Source: Primulina eburnea | Taxonomy: Eukaryota; Streptophyta; Magnoliopsida; Lamiales; Gesneriaceae | DNA length: 64,000 nt | Direction: 5' to 3' | Assembly: GCF_022965805.1 (NCBI RefSeq) | Contig: NW_027330943.1 | Location: 1 to 64,000, forward strand | In this document: positions 24,760 to 35,100 of the stretch, piece by piece | Numbering within the stretch: the first letter of the stretch is position 1 | Layout: the number at the start of each line of letters is the position of its first letter | Program-made: the position numbers and the translations under genes | Notes under the pieces: generated by a model | Databases searched by the model: none | Told to the model about the DNA's origin: nothing | The model's input: the letters and a program-made list of their open reading frames with translations, nothing else

Positions 24760-26126
24760 ATGAGGAGAGGGAACCCGCAAACTCAAACAGATCAACATTC
24801 CAGGATTCTCTATGAGTTAACTGCTTTAGTTATGAATATTATGCGATCCCCGCCGACGCCGGTGGGTTTTTCGGATCAAACTCCGGATATCCATCAGAGG
24901 AGGAGGGCGGCGACGTCTCTTGAGCAGATAACTCCAGCTGGATTTGCCTCTTTGCTTCTTGGGATTTCTCTGGCTTTGATGCTGTGCGGATCCGTTACTT
25001 TTTTCATTGGGTTCATGTTGATGCCTTGGATAATTGGATTGGTGGTGTTTCTGTACTTCGTTGGGATTGTTTCGAGTATTTCGATGATTGGGAGAGCAAT
25101 TTTGTGTCACAATTCTGGCCCCTCTTCCCCGTCGAAAGATGTCCCTTGTAAGAATTCTTGTTTGTTTTTCTTATATTATTTGTGATTAAATAACTTTTCA
25201 TTGGAGATTTCTTGGTGATTACTGATTCTGTTTTGGAATTGCGTGATTGTTGGAAATATGAATTTTTCATTCAAGAATTGGGAAGGATGAGGAACTCAGG
25301 CAATCGTCTGTGTTGAGAATTGAAATTTCGCAACTTAAATTGCTTATTGTGTGTTTTGTTGGGATTCGCTTGGTGCTCTCTGGTCGTGTTTCTTAGTTTA
25401 TTTTAGTAAAATTGGGTTGGGTGATTCTGATGATGAGTATATGAACAAGATTGGGTTGGTTTGATTACATGTTAACTGGACTTTGTCGCATGATTTTGGC
25501 TTCCCGGGAACAAATTTTTAGCTTTAAACTGGATGGTGATGTAATGGAAGGTTCAATGTTTAGTTTTAGTTATAATGAAAGCTTGGGCCTTTCATTTGCA
25601 GATATCGTGCAACTTTTAAACCATTGAATATTAAATAGATGTTCGATGGTTCAAGTGACAAGAAAACTCTGTGCCCCTTAAAAGAAACATTCACCAGTAT
25701 GTGTTCGAACTAGTTAGACCCCGATAAGTTGCAGGAATAGAGGTTCCATACTTCCATGCAGGGGAAAAACCAATTGAACATCGGATATCACAGTTGATGC
25801 CAAGAAGCCGGGAGATCTATGGTTGTTTATCAGCAATCATCAGTATTTATTCATCTTTACATTCATTGGTTTTTCATACCTGCGAGAATCTTTCTTGATC
25901 TTCACCTTTCCTCTGTTTCATACAGAAAACTAATGCATACATGCATTATTTACTGAGCATCAGAGTCATAACATCACCTGAAGTTGTAGAAAGTGTTGAT
26001 AATCGAACCTAAGAGCCAACACTTCTAGAGCTTGTCTAAGTTAACTCTGTAGTCTGCTACAAGGATGTCCTGAACACGGCGAGATGGTTAATTTTACCTT
26101 GTGTTGCAGCATGGAAGCTTTTATGA
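24760..26126 (+). CDS. Small plant transmembrane protein, family uncharacterised
   Basis: Two exons, 24760-25147 and a 17-nt terminal exon 26110-26126, joined across a 962-nt intron, give 134 residues. The N-terminus MRRGNPQTQTDQHSRILYEL and the C-terminus PSWKLL match what I recall of a conserved plant family of unknown function. The recovery of WKLL from the tiny last exon supports the model. Two hydrophobic segments follow one another at about residues 66-88 (FASLLLGISLALMLCGSVTF) and 90-113 (PWIIGLVVFLYFVGIVSSI), so this is a small double-spanning membrane protein with a hydrophilic N-terminus. Reading through the donor would add about 12 residues and stop at 25185; I favour splicing. No function can be assigned. 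Confidence 0.85.
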
Positions 26127-27376
26127 GGGATTCATATAGCTGGATAATAACATGCTTGTGGGTTGGGGCACGATTTAGCAACGACATTCGCATTGTGTGA
26201 TTCCAATTTACGGCTCCTGCAGCAGCGGAACTCTGTGGATATTCTTCTCTATATATGATATAGATTGTTTGGAAGACTGAAGTGGTGGTTCGGTTCATCA
26301 TTATACTAGAGGGTGTTCTCTATATTCAGTTCGAGTTCTCCAGAGCTGGGATATCAATGTATCTTGTACCTCTTTGGTTTTTCATATTAGCAAAACCGAA
26401 CTGTATAATTTCTCGTTTCTAAGACAGATGTCTTTATGTCCGACTCTGATGGGAGTTGAAAGTTCGTTGAAATGGTTTAATAAAATCTGAGACCAGTTTG
26501 CAGAATGACTGGTTGGTGGCTACCATTTCAAAAACTACTTGGAGTGGTTGGGCTCGATGGTAATTGCCCACACGACCCCATTTGGCTACATGTTGGCCTA
26601 TATGATCAAAATGTAACCTATTGAGAGGTACTCTGGAACTAGTCTTTTATGTAGCTAGGAACCACAGTACACCCCTAAAGTCATAGGCTGCTTGTCTTCA
26701 AAGAAAGTATGCTATGATATAGTAAAACTCAGTTTTGGTGAATTCGAAATATTTAAATTTAGTGGGGAGCTTTTACTGAACTCACAATAAAACCATTTTT
26801 TCAAAAAAATAATCAAGTGACCTAATTCTCTTCGTCCAGTTTGGGTATTTCTTTATTTTTATTCTGTTCTTGTAAAAAGAATAATAATATTCTTAACGTA
26901 GAATCAATCAAATAGTGATCTGCATTAGTTTCTAAAATATTTTTAATCTTGCAAATTAATTTACAATATAGTATAAAAAAAGTTAAATAAATTTTCCGAG
27001 TTTCCATCTGAAGCAAAGCATACGAATCCATCTTTTCTAATTTAATTAAAAAAAATTTACATGCAAGGAATAAACTTAAAAAAATGTCAAAAACAGTATC
27101 ACGAGTAATTTTAAATTCGTTCGAGCCTGAAATCGATATATATGTGCTAAAGGATAAGAGAAAGAAAATCTTGAATTAACATTCCACACTAAAATTTTCA
27201 CAGTAGTTCCCCCACTCCGAAATCCCAGAAATCAAATAAAAACTCACTCCACCAGTATCATAAAATATAACTGAAAAACAGCAGATAATTGATTACTCAC
27301 AATCACGAATCTTCCAACTTCATTTCAATCAAACAAACCTAGAATTAAATAACAGATCTAGTTTTCAGAAGACAAA
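26127..27376. other. 3' region of the 24760 gene and intergenic
   Basis: 26127 to about 26470 looks like 3'UTR: T-rich, with AATAAA-like GTTTAATAAAATC at about 26476. The rest is AT-rich with no supported gene up to the 3' flank of the DUF3339 gene. Confidence 0.5.
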
Positions 27377-27586
27377 TCAACCGGTGTAAATGTGGACGCC
27401 GATAGCGATGAGGAAGATGGTGATGAGGCCGAAGAAAATGATTGTGTGGACTAAAATGGATAACCCGCTGGTCTGCATGTTCCCGAACTCCACGACCCGG
27501 CCCCGGCCCGGTAACTGGAAGAGCAGACCCGGACTCAACAGCACGAACAGCACCACCGCTATAATCACGGGTCCCCAGTCAGCCAT
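27377..27586 (-). CDS. DUF3339 small membrane protein (69 aa)
   Basis: An intronless 69-residue protein that starts MADWGPVIIAVVLFVLLSPG and ends with GVHIYTG. This is the hallmark layout of the plant DUF3339 family, whose members are about 68-69 residues. Two hydrophobic segments (about 6-24 and 45-65) flank a short loop with LPGRGRVVEFGNMQTSG, which is strongly conserved in the family. It is expected to be an integral membrane protein, and its biochemical role is unknown. A TATA-like sequence lies about 80 bases upstream on the same strand. Confidence 0.95.
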   Translation of the reverse strand: MADWGPVIIAVVLFVLLSPGLLFQLPGRGRVVEFGNMQTSGLSILVHTIIFFGLITIFLIAIGVHIYTG

Positions 27587-27663
27587 TGCTCTCAGTCTCG
27601 CCCTTTTTCTCTCTCTACACGTTGTGCTTGGTTATGCGAGATTTGGGTGAGTGTATATGACTT

Positions 27664-27673
27664 TTATAAATAG
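27664..27673 (-). promoter_or_regulatory. Putative TATA box of the DUF3339 gene
   Basis: On the minus strand CCTCTATTTATAAAAGTC lies about 80 bases before the ATG at 27586, suitable for a leader of about 50 bases. Confidence 0.55.
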
Positions 27674-27922
27674 AGGGAATTTTTTTCCCCATTTAATAAG
27701 TATTTTCAAAACTAAAGCTGAAGTTTACCGGACGCAAGGAATATAATCAAGATATTTATATATTTATCAGTGATTTTTTTTATATCATTGCAACTAGATA
27801 ATAAAATTAATAGTAAGTTTTTTTATAATGTTTATATCTATAATAATGAGTAATATTTATGATATAAAAAATAATATTTTATATATGATCTAGATAAAAA
27901 AATTAACTTATAAAATTAATGA

Positions 27923-28103
27923 CAAAAATTTGTGGGAGATGGTCTTACCCGTCGTATTTTGTGAGACAGATCTCTTATTTGAATCATCTATGAAAAAATA
28001 TTACTTTTTATTCTTAGAGTATTACTTTCTATTGTGAATATCAGTAAGATTGACCCGTCTTACACATAAAAATTCGTGAAACTGCCTCATAAAAAACTTA
28101 CTC
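27923..28103 (+). repeat. ~180 bp GTGAGAC-ended repeat, copy 7
   Basis: Diverged copy: AAAAATTTGTGGGAGATGGT at the left, CTTAGAGTATTACTTT in the middle and TTCGTGAAACTGCCTCAT at the right. Confidence 0.75.
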
Positions 28104-28408
28104 AAAATTAATTTATCATATAATTTCAATACAGCTAACTAACATAATAGGCAGCATAAGAATGAACATCAGTATACAAAGCTGAGCTAAGCACGTGGCA
28201 GAATCATGTGAATTGGATATCTTCACGAAATATTACACTTAGCGTATAATTTTAAAATCGTGTTTAGAATTACGTGTTGCTGTGGTCATGTTTTAAAATT
28301 TCAATAGTTACTTTAGATAAGAACTTGTGTTATAATGACACGGGTTTGCTTCCCTTGGTGCTAACGTTAAAAGTAAGCTCGGTGAAGTGGTTACGGTATA
28401 TTTCGTTA

Positions 28409-28589
28409 TAGTAGGTCTTTTGTGAGACAGTCTTACGAATTTTTATCCGTAAAACGTTTCAATCCTACCGATATTCACAATAAAAAGTGATAATCTTAGC
28501 ATAAAAAATAATATATTTTAATAGATGATCCAAATAAGATATATGTCTCACAAAATACGACCGTGAGACCGTCTCACATAAGTTTTTGC
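28409..28589 (-). repeat. ~180 bp GTGAGAC-ended repeat, copy 8 (reverse)
   Basis: Reverse copy: TTTTGTGAGACAGTCTTACG on the left and CGTGAGACCGTCTCACATAA on the right (plus-strand reading). Confidence 0.8.
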
Positions 28590-29238
28590 CCCTTTATTAT
28601 TATTATTATTATTATTATTATTTAGTATTGTATAGTACCATGTAACTGTGGGTTGGAGTGTCTAAAAATAAGGATTTGGAATTGAAATTGGATTTAGATT
28701 TCATGTTTGGTAAAAATTTAAAATAGATGATATTTTGTAAAATTTGTAAAGAAGACTTTAAATTTATAAGTAAGAAATATAAATTTCTTATTATTTTTAT
28801 TGATCCGTTAGGATTTCACTTAGTTAAATAATATTTCATGAACTGATGTAAATTTCATGTATGTGTGTGTTTTTGTTTTGGGGCTGAGCCCATTGGGCTC
28901 ACACTTTCATGGACTGTAGTAAATTACAAAGGAATTAAATTAAAGGCCCGCCCCCTCCAAAATGTACAGTCTCTTCACCACATATGAAACCTAACTTAAA
29001 AAATATTTTAAAATATATATTCATTTCAGGATAAGCAATCCGAACACTACGCGTTTTGCTAAAGGTTGAAAATATAGATTTGCAAAGATAATGATTTGTA
29101 GTAATTTATTATTCAGAATTTAAAAGTTAAAAAGAAGATAAAAATAAAATTGGGCTATTGTTTAAAAATCCATACATAAACACGATTTAATCTGTATAAA
29201 AATCAAACGAGGAATTGAACCATATGTAAAAAATGTAA

Positions 29239-29389
29239 AAATTTGTGTGAGACGGTCTCACAGATCGTATTTGTGAGACAGATCTTTTATTTGGGTCATC
29301 CATGAAAAAATATTATTTTTTATACTAAGAGTATTACTTTTTATTGTGAATACAGGTAGGGATGATCCATCTCACATGAGACTCACTCC
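29239..29389 (+). repeat. ~180 bp GTGAGAC-ended repeat, copy 9 (shortened right end)
   Basis: The left palindrome GTGAGACGGTCTCAC is intact. The right end is shortened to CCATCTCACATGAGACTCAC, losing one copy of the terminal palindrome by an internal deletion of about 30 bases. Confidence 0.8.
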
Positions 29390-29670
29390 CTACAAAATTA
29401 TCAAAGTTGAATTTAGTTGGAAAAGAGAAAGGAAAATAAAATGTGAATCAAATGGTCTAAAAAGAGACGAATGAATATTGCGGCAATCTTTTGCTTGTAC
29501 GACCGAAACTTTTACTCAATCAATTATGAATCATTACATGGACAGAATTGTCATCAAATGACATAATTTTAAAATATATCTACTTCATGCCTTCACGGTT
29601 CATGTTTTCCTTTGGTCCAGTCTAAATACATAAATTCTAAATTATTATTTTTTTAACAAAGATTGCGTGT

Positions 29671-29677
<7 letters not shown>

Positions 29678-29728
<51 letters not shown>
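29678..29728. repeat. (AT)n microsatellite
   Basis: About 50 bases of TA dinucleotide repeat. Confidence 0.95.
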
Positions 29729-29732
<4 letters not shown>

Positions 29733-30213
29733 ATATGAATACTCTTTGTAATTATTTAAAATACTCTTCATATGTATGTTATTTGAAATCAATCAATCAT
29801 TCGTACAATCAAATATGTCATTTCAAATTAAAAATATGAATCCAAACGCATCATCTGTCCATAGAACAATTTGTACTTCGGAGTCTATTTAGTCAACGAT
29901 ATATAAATTAGATGGATACTTGAATCCGAATTATCTCTTATCAAACATATAATATATGGACGCGATTGGCAACTAGATTATTGACCGAGTCAGGTCCACC
30001 GCACCCAAGTATTTTTTATTTGTTTTGTAATAAAAAAAAAGAAGTAATCCTCGGTTCATGATTAATATTTCCACTTTTATATAGAAAATGACACTTTACC
30101 TAATTGCTCATTTTCCGTACTTGTTTTTTTTTTTTTTTTTTGACGATCCGCGTCCGAACTCCGAAATACACCCACGCTTGACAGTTGACCTCTTTAAGTT
30201 AAACTCGTAGATC

Positions 30214-31267
30214 TCAGGTTATTAGTTTCGAATTCAATTCAAATATTTTGCATAAAAATACATTGTTGATTTTCCAGACAGATTTATTTGCCATCTTCAT
30301 CCGGATATCACTCATACCAATTATTTCCAAAGATTTTCCATCAGCCATGAAAATTTTTCCGTAATCTCCCGCAATGTAATTATCGAATACATCACGATTA
30401 CGAGTGGTATGAAACGAAGCTATCGAGTCCATAACCCAAGAATCAATCGAGCTTTCCATGAATAGTAATAGAGCATCATGTACCTCTTTAGCAACAACAT
30501 TAGCGTCGTTTTTTGTTGATTTGCAATTCTTTTTCAAGTGACCAGTGGCACTTCACATTCTTTTCAAATGTGTTATTGTCCTTTTCATTTCTTGACTTGG
30601 ATCTACCATGACATTGGTTAAAACTATTTTCGCCACTCCTGCCCCTTCCTTTATTCTCGAGATTTAGAGCAGAACTCAATGATGTTCCTTCACCATAATC
30701 CATCTTGCAAACTTCTTCGGCAAGAATTTGATCTTTGACATCATTGAATTGTAGCTTTCTTTTTCCAACAGAGTTGCTATCTGCTGCCCGCATCGGTTCC
30801 CAATTGTCTGGTAAAGACACCAAAGGAATAAGTGCCCGAATCTCATCATCAAATTTAATTTCAACCGATGTTAGCTGTGAAACAATCGTGTTGAATTCAT
30901 TAATGTGTTTAGCCACCGATGCATCTTCTCTCATCTTCAAGTTAAATAACTTATTCATAAGATGTACTTTATTATTTGCCGATGGCTTTTCGTACATGTC
31001 CGACAAAATGAACATCATCTCCTACGTTGTTTTTGTCTCCGCCACGTTATGTGTCATGTTCTTCGTTAGAGTCAATCGTATTACACCTAACACTTGTCGG
31101 TCAAGAAGCTTTCAGTTATCATCCTCTATCTCTTCCGGTTTCTTTCCAAATAGAGATTGATGCAACTTCTTGCTATACAAATAATCAATAATATGTAGTC
31201 GCCAAAACGTAAAATCTGTACTGTCAAACTTGTTAATACCAGGTCCAGATCCATCATCTCCAGCCAT
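30214..31267 (-). pseudogene. Copia gag and partial protease remnant
   Basis: The frame starts MAGDDGSGPGINKFDSTDFT, with FWRLHIIDYLYSKKLHQSL, a typical Copia gag start. It stops at about 31112 and resumes with MREDASVAKHINEFNTIVSQ, LPDNWEPMRAA and a Gly/Arg/Ser-rich tail. The zinc knuckle is broken by a small deletion around 30530-30550: NVKCH is followed out of frame by HLKKNCKS. The protease region has WVMDSIASFHTT where the family has an Asp-Ser-Gly active-site core, so the Gly is replaced by Ile. Multiple lesions show it is inactive. Confidence 0.85.
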
Positions 31268-31382
31268 CGCATCGCTAGCCTTAGTAAAAAATATTTTCTG
31301 ATGTGGAAGATCAGACAAAGCTGCAACCACATAACATACTCAGAATTTTTAAGAATTTTCACAACAAGGCTCTGATACCAGT

Positions 31383-31817
31383 TGTTGGAAAATTAAACTG
31401 AAGCGATGCTGATCACGATGATAATAGTACCAAAAAATACGGAATAAAATAATTAATAAGAACACAAAGATTTACGTGGTTCACCTAAGATATGCTACGT
31501 CCACGGAGCACTGAAACTTTTATAACTGGAAAAATATTACAACAAGTGTATACACCAATACACTAAATATTTCTCACTCCCAAATCCGAGTATACCGAGA
31601 AAATAATTTCTCTAACTCATACAAGAGAATTTTTGCACTCACACTCTCTTTTTATCAAAATTGAAAAGCTTTTGATTTTAAGATAAAATAACCGAAAAAA
31701 TTGAGTTCTATTTATAATTAATTCACTCTTTCAGTTTTAAAAAGAAATACGACTGGAATTTGGTTTTTTTTATTATTTTATTTAATGTGGGACCTACCCA
31801 TTAAATTTCACCTAACA
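31383..31817 (-). repeat. LTR of the truncated Copia element
   Basis: Read on the minus strand it begins TGTTAGGTGAAATTTAATGG and ends TTTAATTTTCCAACA, giving TG/CA ends, and it directly abuts the tRNA-Met primer-binding site. About 435 bp. No second LTR is in the window. Confidence 0.82.
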
Positions 31818-32165
31818 CAGTTATTTGCTCATCTGGGAGGAGGGCTCCGATCAGAAGCTTGTATACTTTAATCATGCTGTCAGTTATGTGCTTACCCGGA
31901 TCACATCAAGTATAAAACCGAGAAGGAAAAGCGATGCATTTGTGCTTTTTTGGGAACAAGATGAAATGAAATAGAATCTATGCCAACTACGACACATCTG
32001 TCATAATTGATGAATTCATTTTTCTGGGCCTCAACCAGTAAATTTTGTGGTTCTTTTCTTTGGTTTTTTTCCATCACTAAATGCTATGTCCAGCGTGCAT
32101 TTCTCTTGGTCTGAATCCTTTCTAATACTCAGGTTTTGATTGTTATGCATTTTTCTGAATTCCAG
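31818..32165. other. Region between Copia LTR and the CAMTA gene
   Basis: This should contain or adjoin the CAMTA first exon. One possible exon at 32010-32037 has an ATG, no stop and a GT donor in the right phase, which would add MNSFFWASTR before CDIYHI. Known relatives begin with a few different residues, so this is speculative. Otherwise non-coding. Confidence 0.35.
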
Positions 32166-35100
32166 GATGCGACATCTATCATATTGTTCGGGAAGCTCAA
32201 ACCCGTTGGCTAAAGCCGGCAGAAGTGTATTTCATACTAAACAATTTTGAGGAGAACCAACTCACTCACCAAATCCCTCAACGACCAGCTAGTAATTTTT
32301 TTCTGTGCATCCCTTTTGCATTCATGGAAGTCTCTTCCGAAATAAGGCCTGTGACAAATAATAATTTTTTTGTTTTACTCTATTTTTTGAGTTTAACAGG
32401 TGGATCACTGTATTTATTCAATAAGCGAGTACTAAAATCTTTCCGAAAGGATGGTCATAGTTGGCGGAGAAGGAGGGATCAGAAAACTATTGCTGAAGCA
32501 CATGAGCGGCTAAAGGTGGCTGGTGATATTCTCATTTAGTGTTAGTTAATCCTTTCTAATTTTTTTCTCATTCTTTTGTTGAATGTCTTCCCATCTTCAT
32601 GTATTGATAAACCTCCAATACAAATTCTATTGTAAAGATGAAGTACAGTGTAATTAAACCAACTCCGACTACTAGTAAGGTTGATGTTGTATTTGAAGTG
32701 ATTCTGTTATTGGTCCTTGGGGCATGTCAAATTGTCAATACATTTATCCGATGTCTGAATACCAGCATCTTTCCATGTTTCTGTCAATACAATGCTATGA
32801 GATAGTCAACAAATTCAATTTACTATATAATATTTTTGTTGATCTCAAACTGTGCTTGACATTTTCCTTCTTACTAGGTTGGAAATGTTGAGGCCCTGAA
32901 TTGTTATTATGCTCATGGAGAACACAACCATAAATTTCAAAGACGTAGCTATTGGATTTTGGACCCGTAAGTGCTAATTCAATCGTAATATTCCTCCATT
33001 TGCTCAGTACTTGATGGATGTAACTGAGGGTAAGAAAAAGTTATGGGAGTTGAAAAACTTATCCAATATGATGAGGTTTTTTGTGCTGGGGATACAATAA
33101 TATGTTGTATGTGGACTTTCATAAGATATCATGGGCTAAAGATATTTGACAATTATTACATCAGCAAATCCTCATTTCTAACATAGATTCTTTGTTTTTT
33201 TTAATGTAACAGAGAGTTCGAGCACATTGTTCTTGTTCACTACAGAGACACTGGGGTGGTGAGTCTCCCAGAGCATGATCAAGGGCAGGGCAGACCCTAT
33301 TAATCACTGTGTTGTGCTATACATATTATAAATTTAATCATATAAATTCCATTCTTTTTCATTGTTTCCTGTGTTTCTATTGATTCTTCGGCTTATCCTT
33401 AATCGAAAGCTTCTGCTAGTTATAGGATTGAAATTTCCGATGCACAAAAAAGTGGATTTTTTCGTTATGGGCTTACTAGATCAAATTTAACATGCTTTTT
33501 TTATCATTCTACTTGGAGTGGTTATGTGTGCATTCTAATGCATCAATTCAAGTTCACTTTGTTCAAAGATAACAAGACATCCAGTTTCTGTTGATTTCAG
33601 GGAAGACAGAGTACTTCTTCAACATCTCAAGTGTCTCCATTATCATCTTCTACCTTCAATCCCCAACCCAGCTCATTTGCAGCGCACCAGCCAGACTTGT
33701 CTTTTGTCATCAGTGAATCACATGAACGGCAAGTTAATCAACCAAGTCCTAGTTCTGCGGAGATTAATTCAAGTGACATAATCAGGAATCAGGGGCTGAA
33801 TCAATTGGATATCACAGAGAGTAAAGATGAGGACTACAATTCATTGGGGCCGGAATTAAGTCAAGCATTGCAAACAATTAAGCACCAGTTGAGTTTAGAT
33901 GATGATGAGACGCAAAAATTTATGTCTGACCTAGGCGACGGGTATTCTAATTATTTGGAAGAAGCTCGGAAAATTTTGACTTATCTGCTCAAATATCAAC
34001 TGACGCAAACAATCTTCTTTTGCAACAATTTTCAGGTATAAGCCTTCAACCAATATTTGCTTTTGTTCATTTCTATGACTAATTCTTAATCTTCTAATTT
34101 AAATGATGTGGGAGTTTGATAAAGATGGATTTTGATGGGGATGACTTTTCAGATGAGGGCATTGGACAGCATCATTCAGTCTCTGGGACTGAAGTCGACA
34201 TTTGGGATGATAGGATTGATGGCTCCAAAAGTTTACTTGGTGTGGAATCACAAGCACCCCTCGGTGGTCATGATGCTCAAAATTGTAAGATACTACCAGG
34301 AACGGAATTTTAGTTTATAGATTTTTGAGATCGCAAATGTCCTTTTAACACTTACGTTCTTCCAGCTTCTATGATGATTCCTCTTGAAGTGGAACATATG
34401 GACTATTTTGCTCATTCTCCAGTACCTGATGCTTACGGAACCAAATCAACCTTATCTAGCCAAGATAGTGTAAGAATTTCTGTTCAAGATTACCTACATT
34501 TGAGTATTTCTCCCAAGCAGAAGTTCACAATCCAAGAGATATCTCCAGATTGGTGTTACACCTCTGAAAGTGCAAAGGTATATATCGTCAAATCAAGTTC
34601 AGCAAAGGCTATTATGGAGTAGTATTTGTGTCTTCCTCTCTGGGTGTGGGTGGTGTGGATTTCTTGTTTTAATATGGCACAGTCAGGGATCATAAAAATG
34701 AGCATCTAACTCTCATTTCAGCATTAAAAATTGTCTTTACCTTTAGTTCATGAACCTATGGAAGAGTGCTTACACAAAGTAGATGCCTTCTAATAGTTCA
34801 TCACCAACCAATGAGCAAATGATGTCATTAATCCCAGATGAAGACAGGAGTCTTTTATACAAGGATTCATCCTGGTACCAGAATTAACTAAACTCAAACT
34901 AAAGAGGGCTTTGTCTTACTAGCTGTGCAGAGAAACTTGAATATATCTCGGAGGATAAGGTTACTGAAGATCCATATTCCAGCAGAATAATGCATGACTG
35001 CTGTGTCTATATGCATTAATCTTTCTCCATACTTTTTTTGGTGCATTTTCAAATTTATGCATGTTTCAAGTTCCCACTCTGAATAAAGCAGGCTCCGAAA

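Larger units (their letters stand above)
27587..30213. other. Intergenic with three repeat copies
   Basis: No gene supported. It contains GTGAGAC-ended repeats at 27923-28103, 28409-28589 (reverse) and 29239-29389, a (TTA)n run at about 28594-28622, an (AT)n tract at 29678-29728 and a poly-T at 30124-30141. Confidence 0.65.
30214..31817 (-). mobile_element. Truncated Copia-type LTR retrotransposon
   Basis: In minus orientation the parts are: a single 5' LTR (31383-31817, TG...CA type ends), a primer-binding site complementary to initiator tRNA-Met (TGGTATCAGAGCC, plus-strand positions 31368-31380), a gag remnant (31267 down to about 30530) and the start of the protease region (down to about 30214). 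Reverse transcriptase, integrase and the 3' LTR are absent, so the copy is broken at its left end and cannot move on its own. The LTR edge lies about 350 bases before the first identifiable CAMTA exon. Confidence 0.88.

Noticed and set aside
24826..25270. Minus-strand frames opposite the small membrane-protein gene
   Set aside because: Shadows of the real plus-strand exon, which has a recognised conserved protein and a matching last exon.
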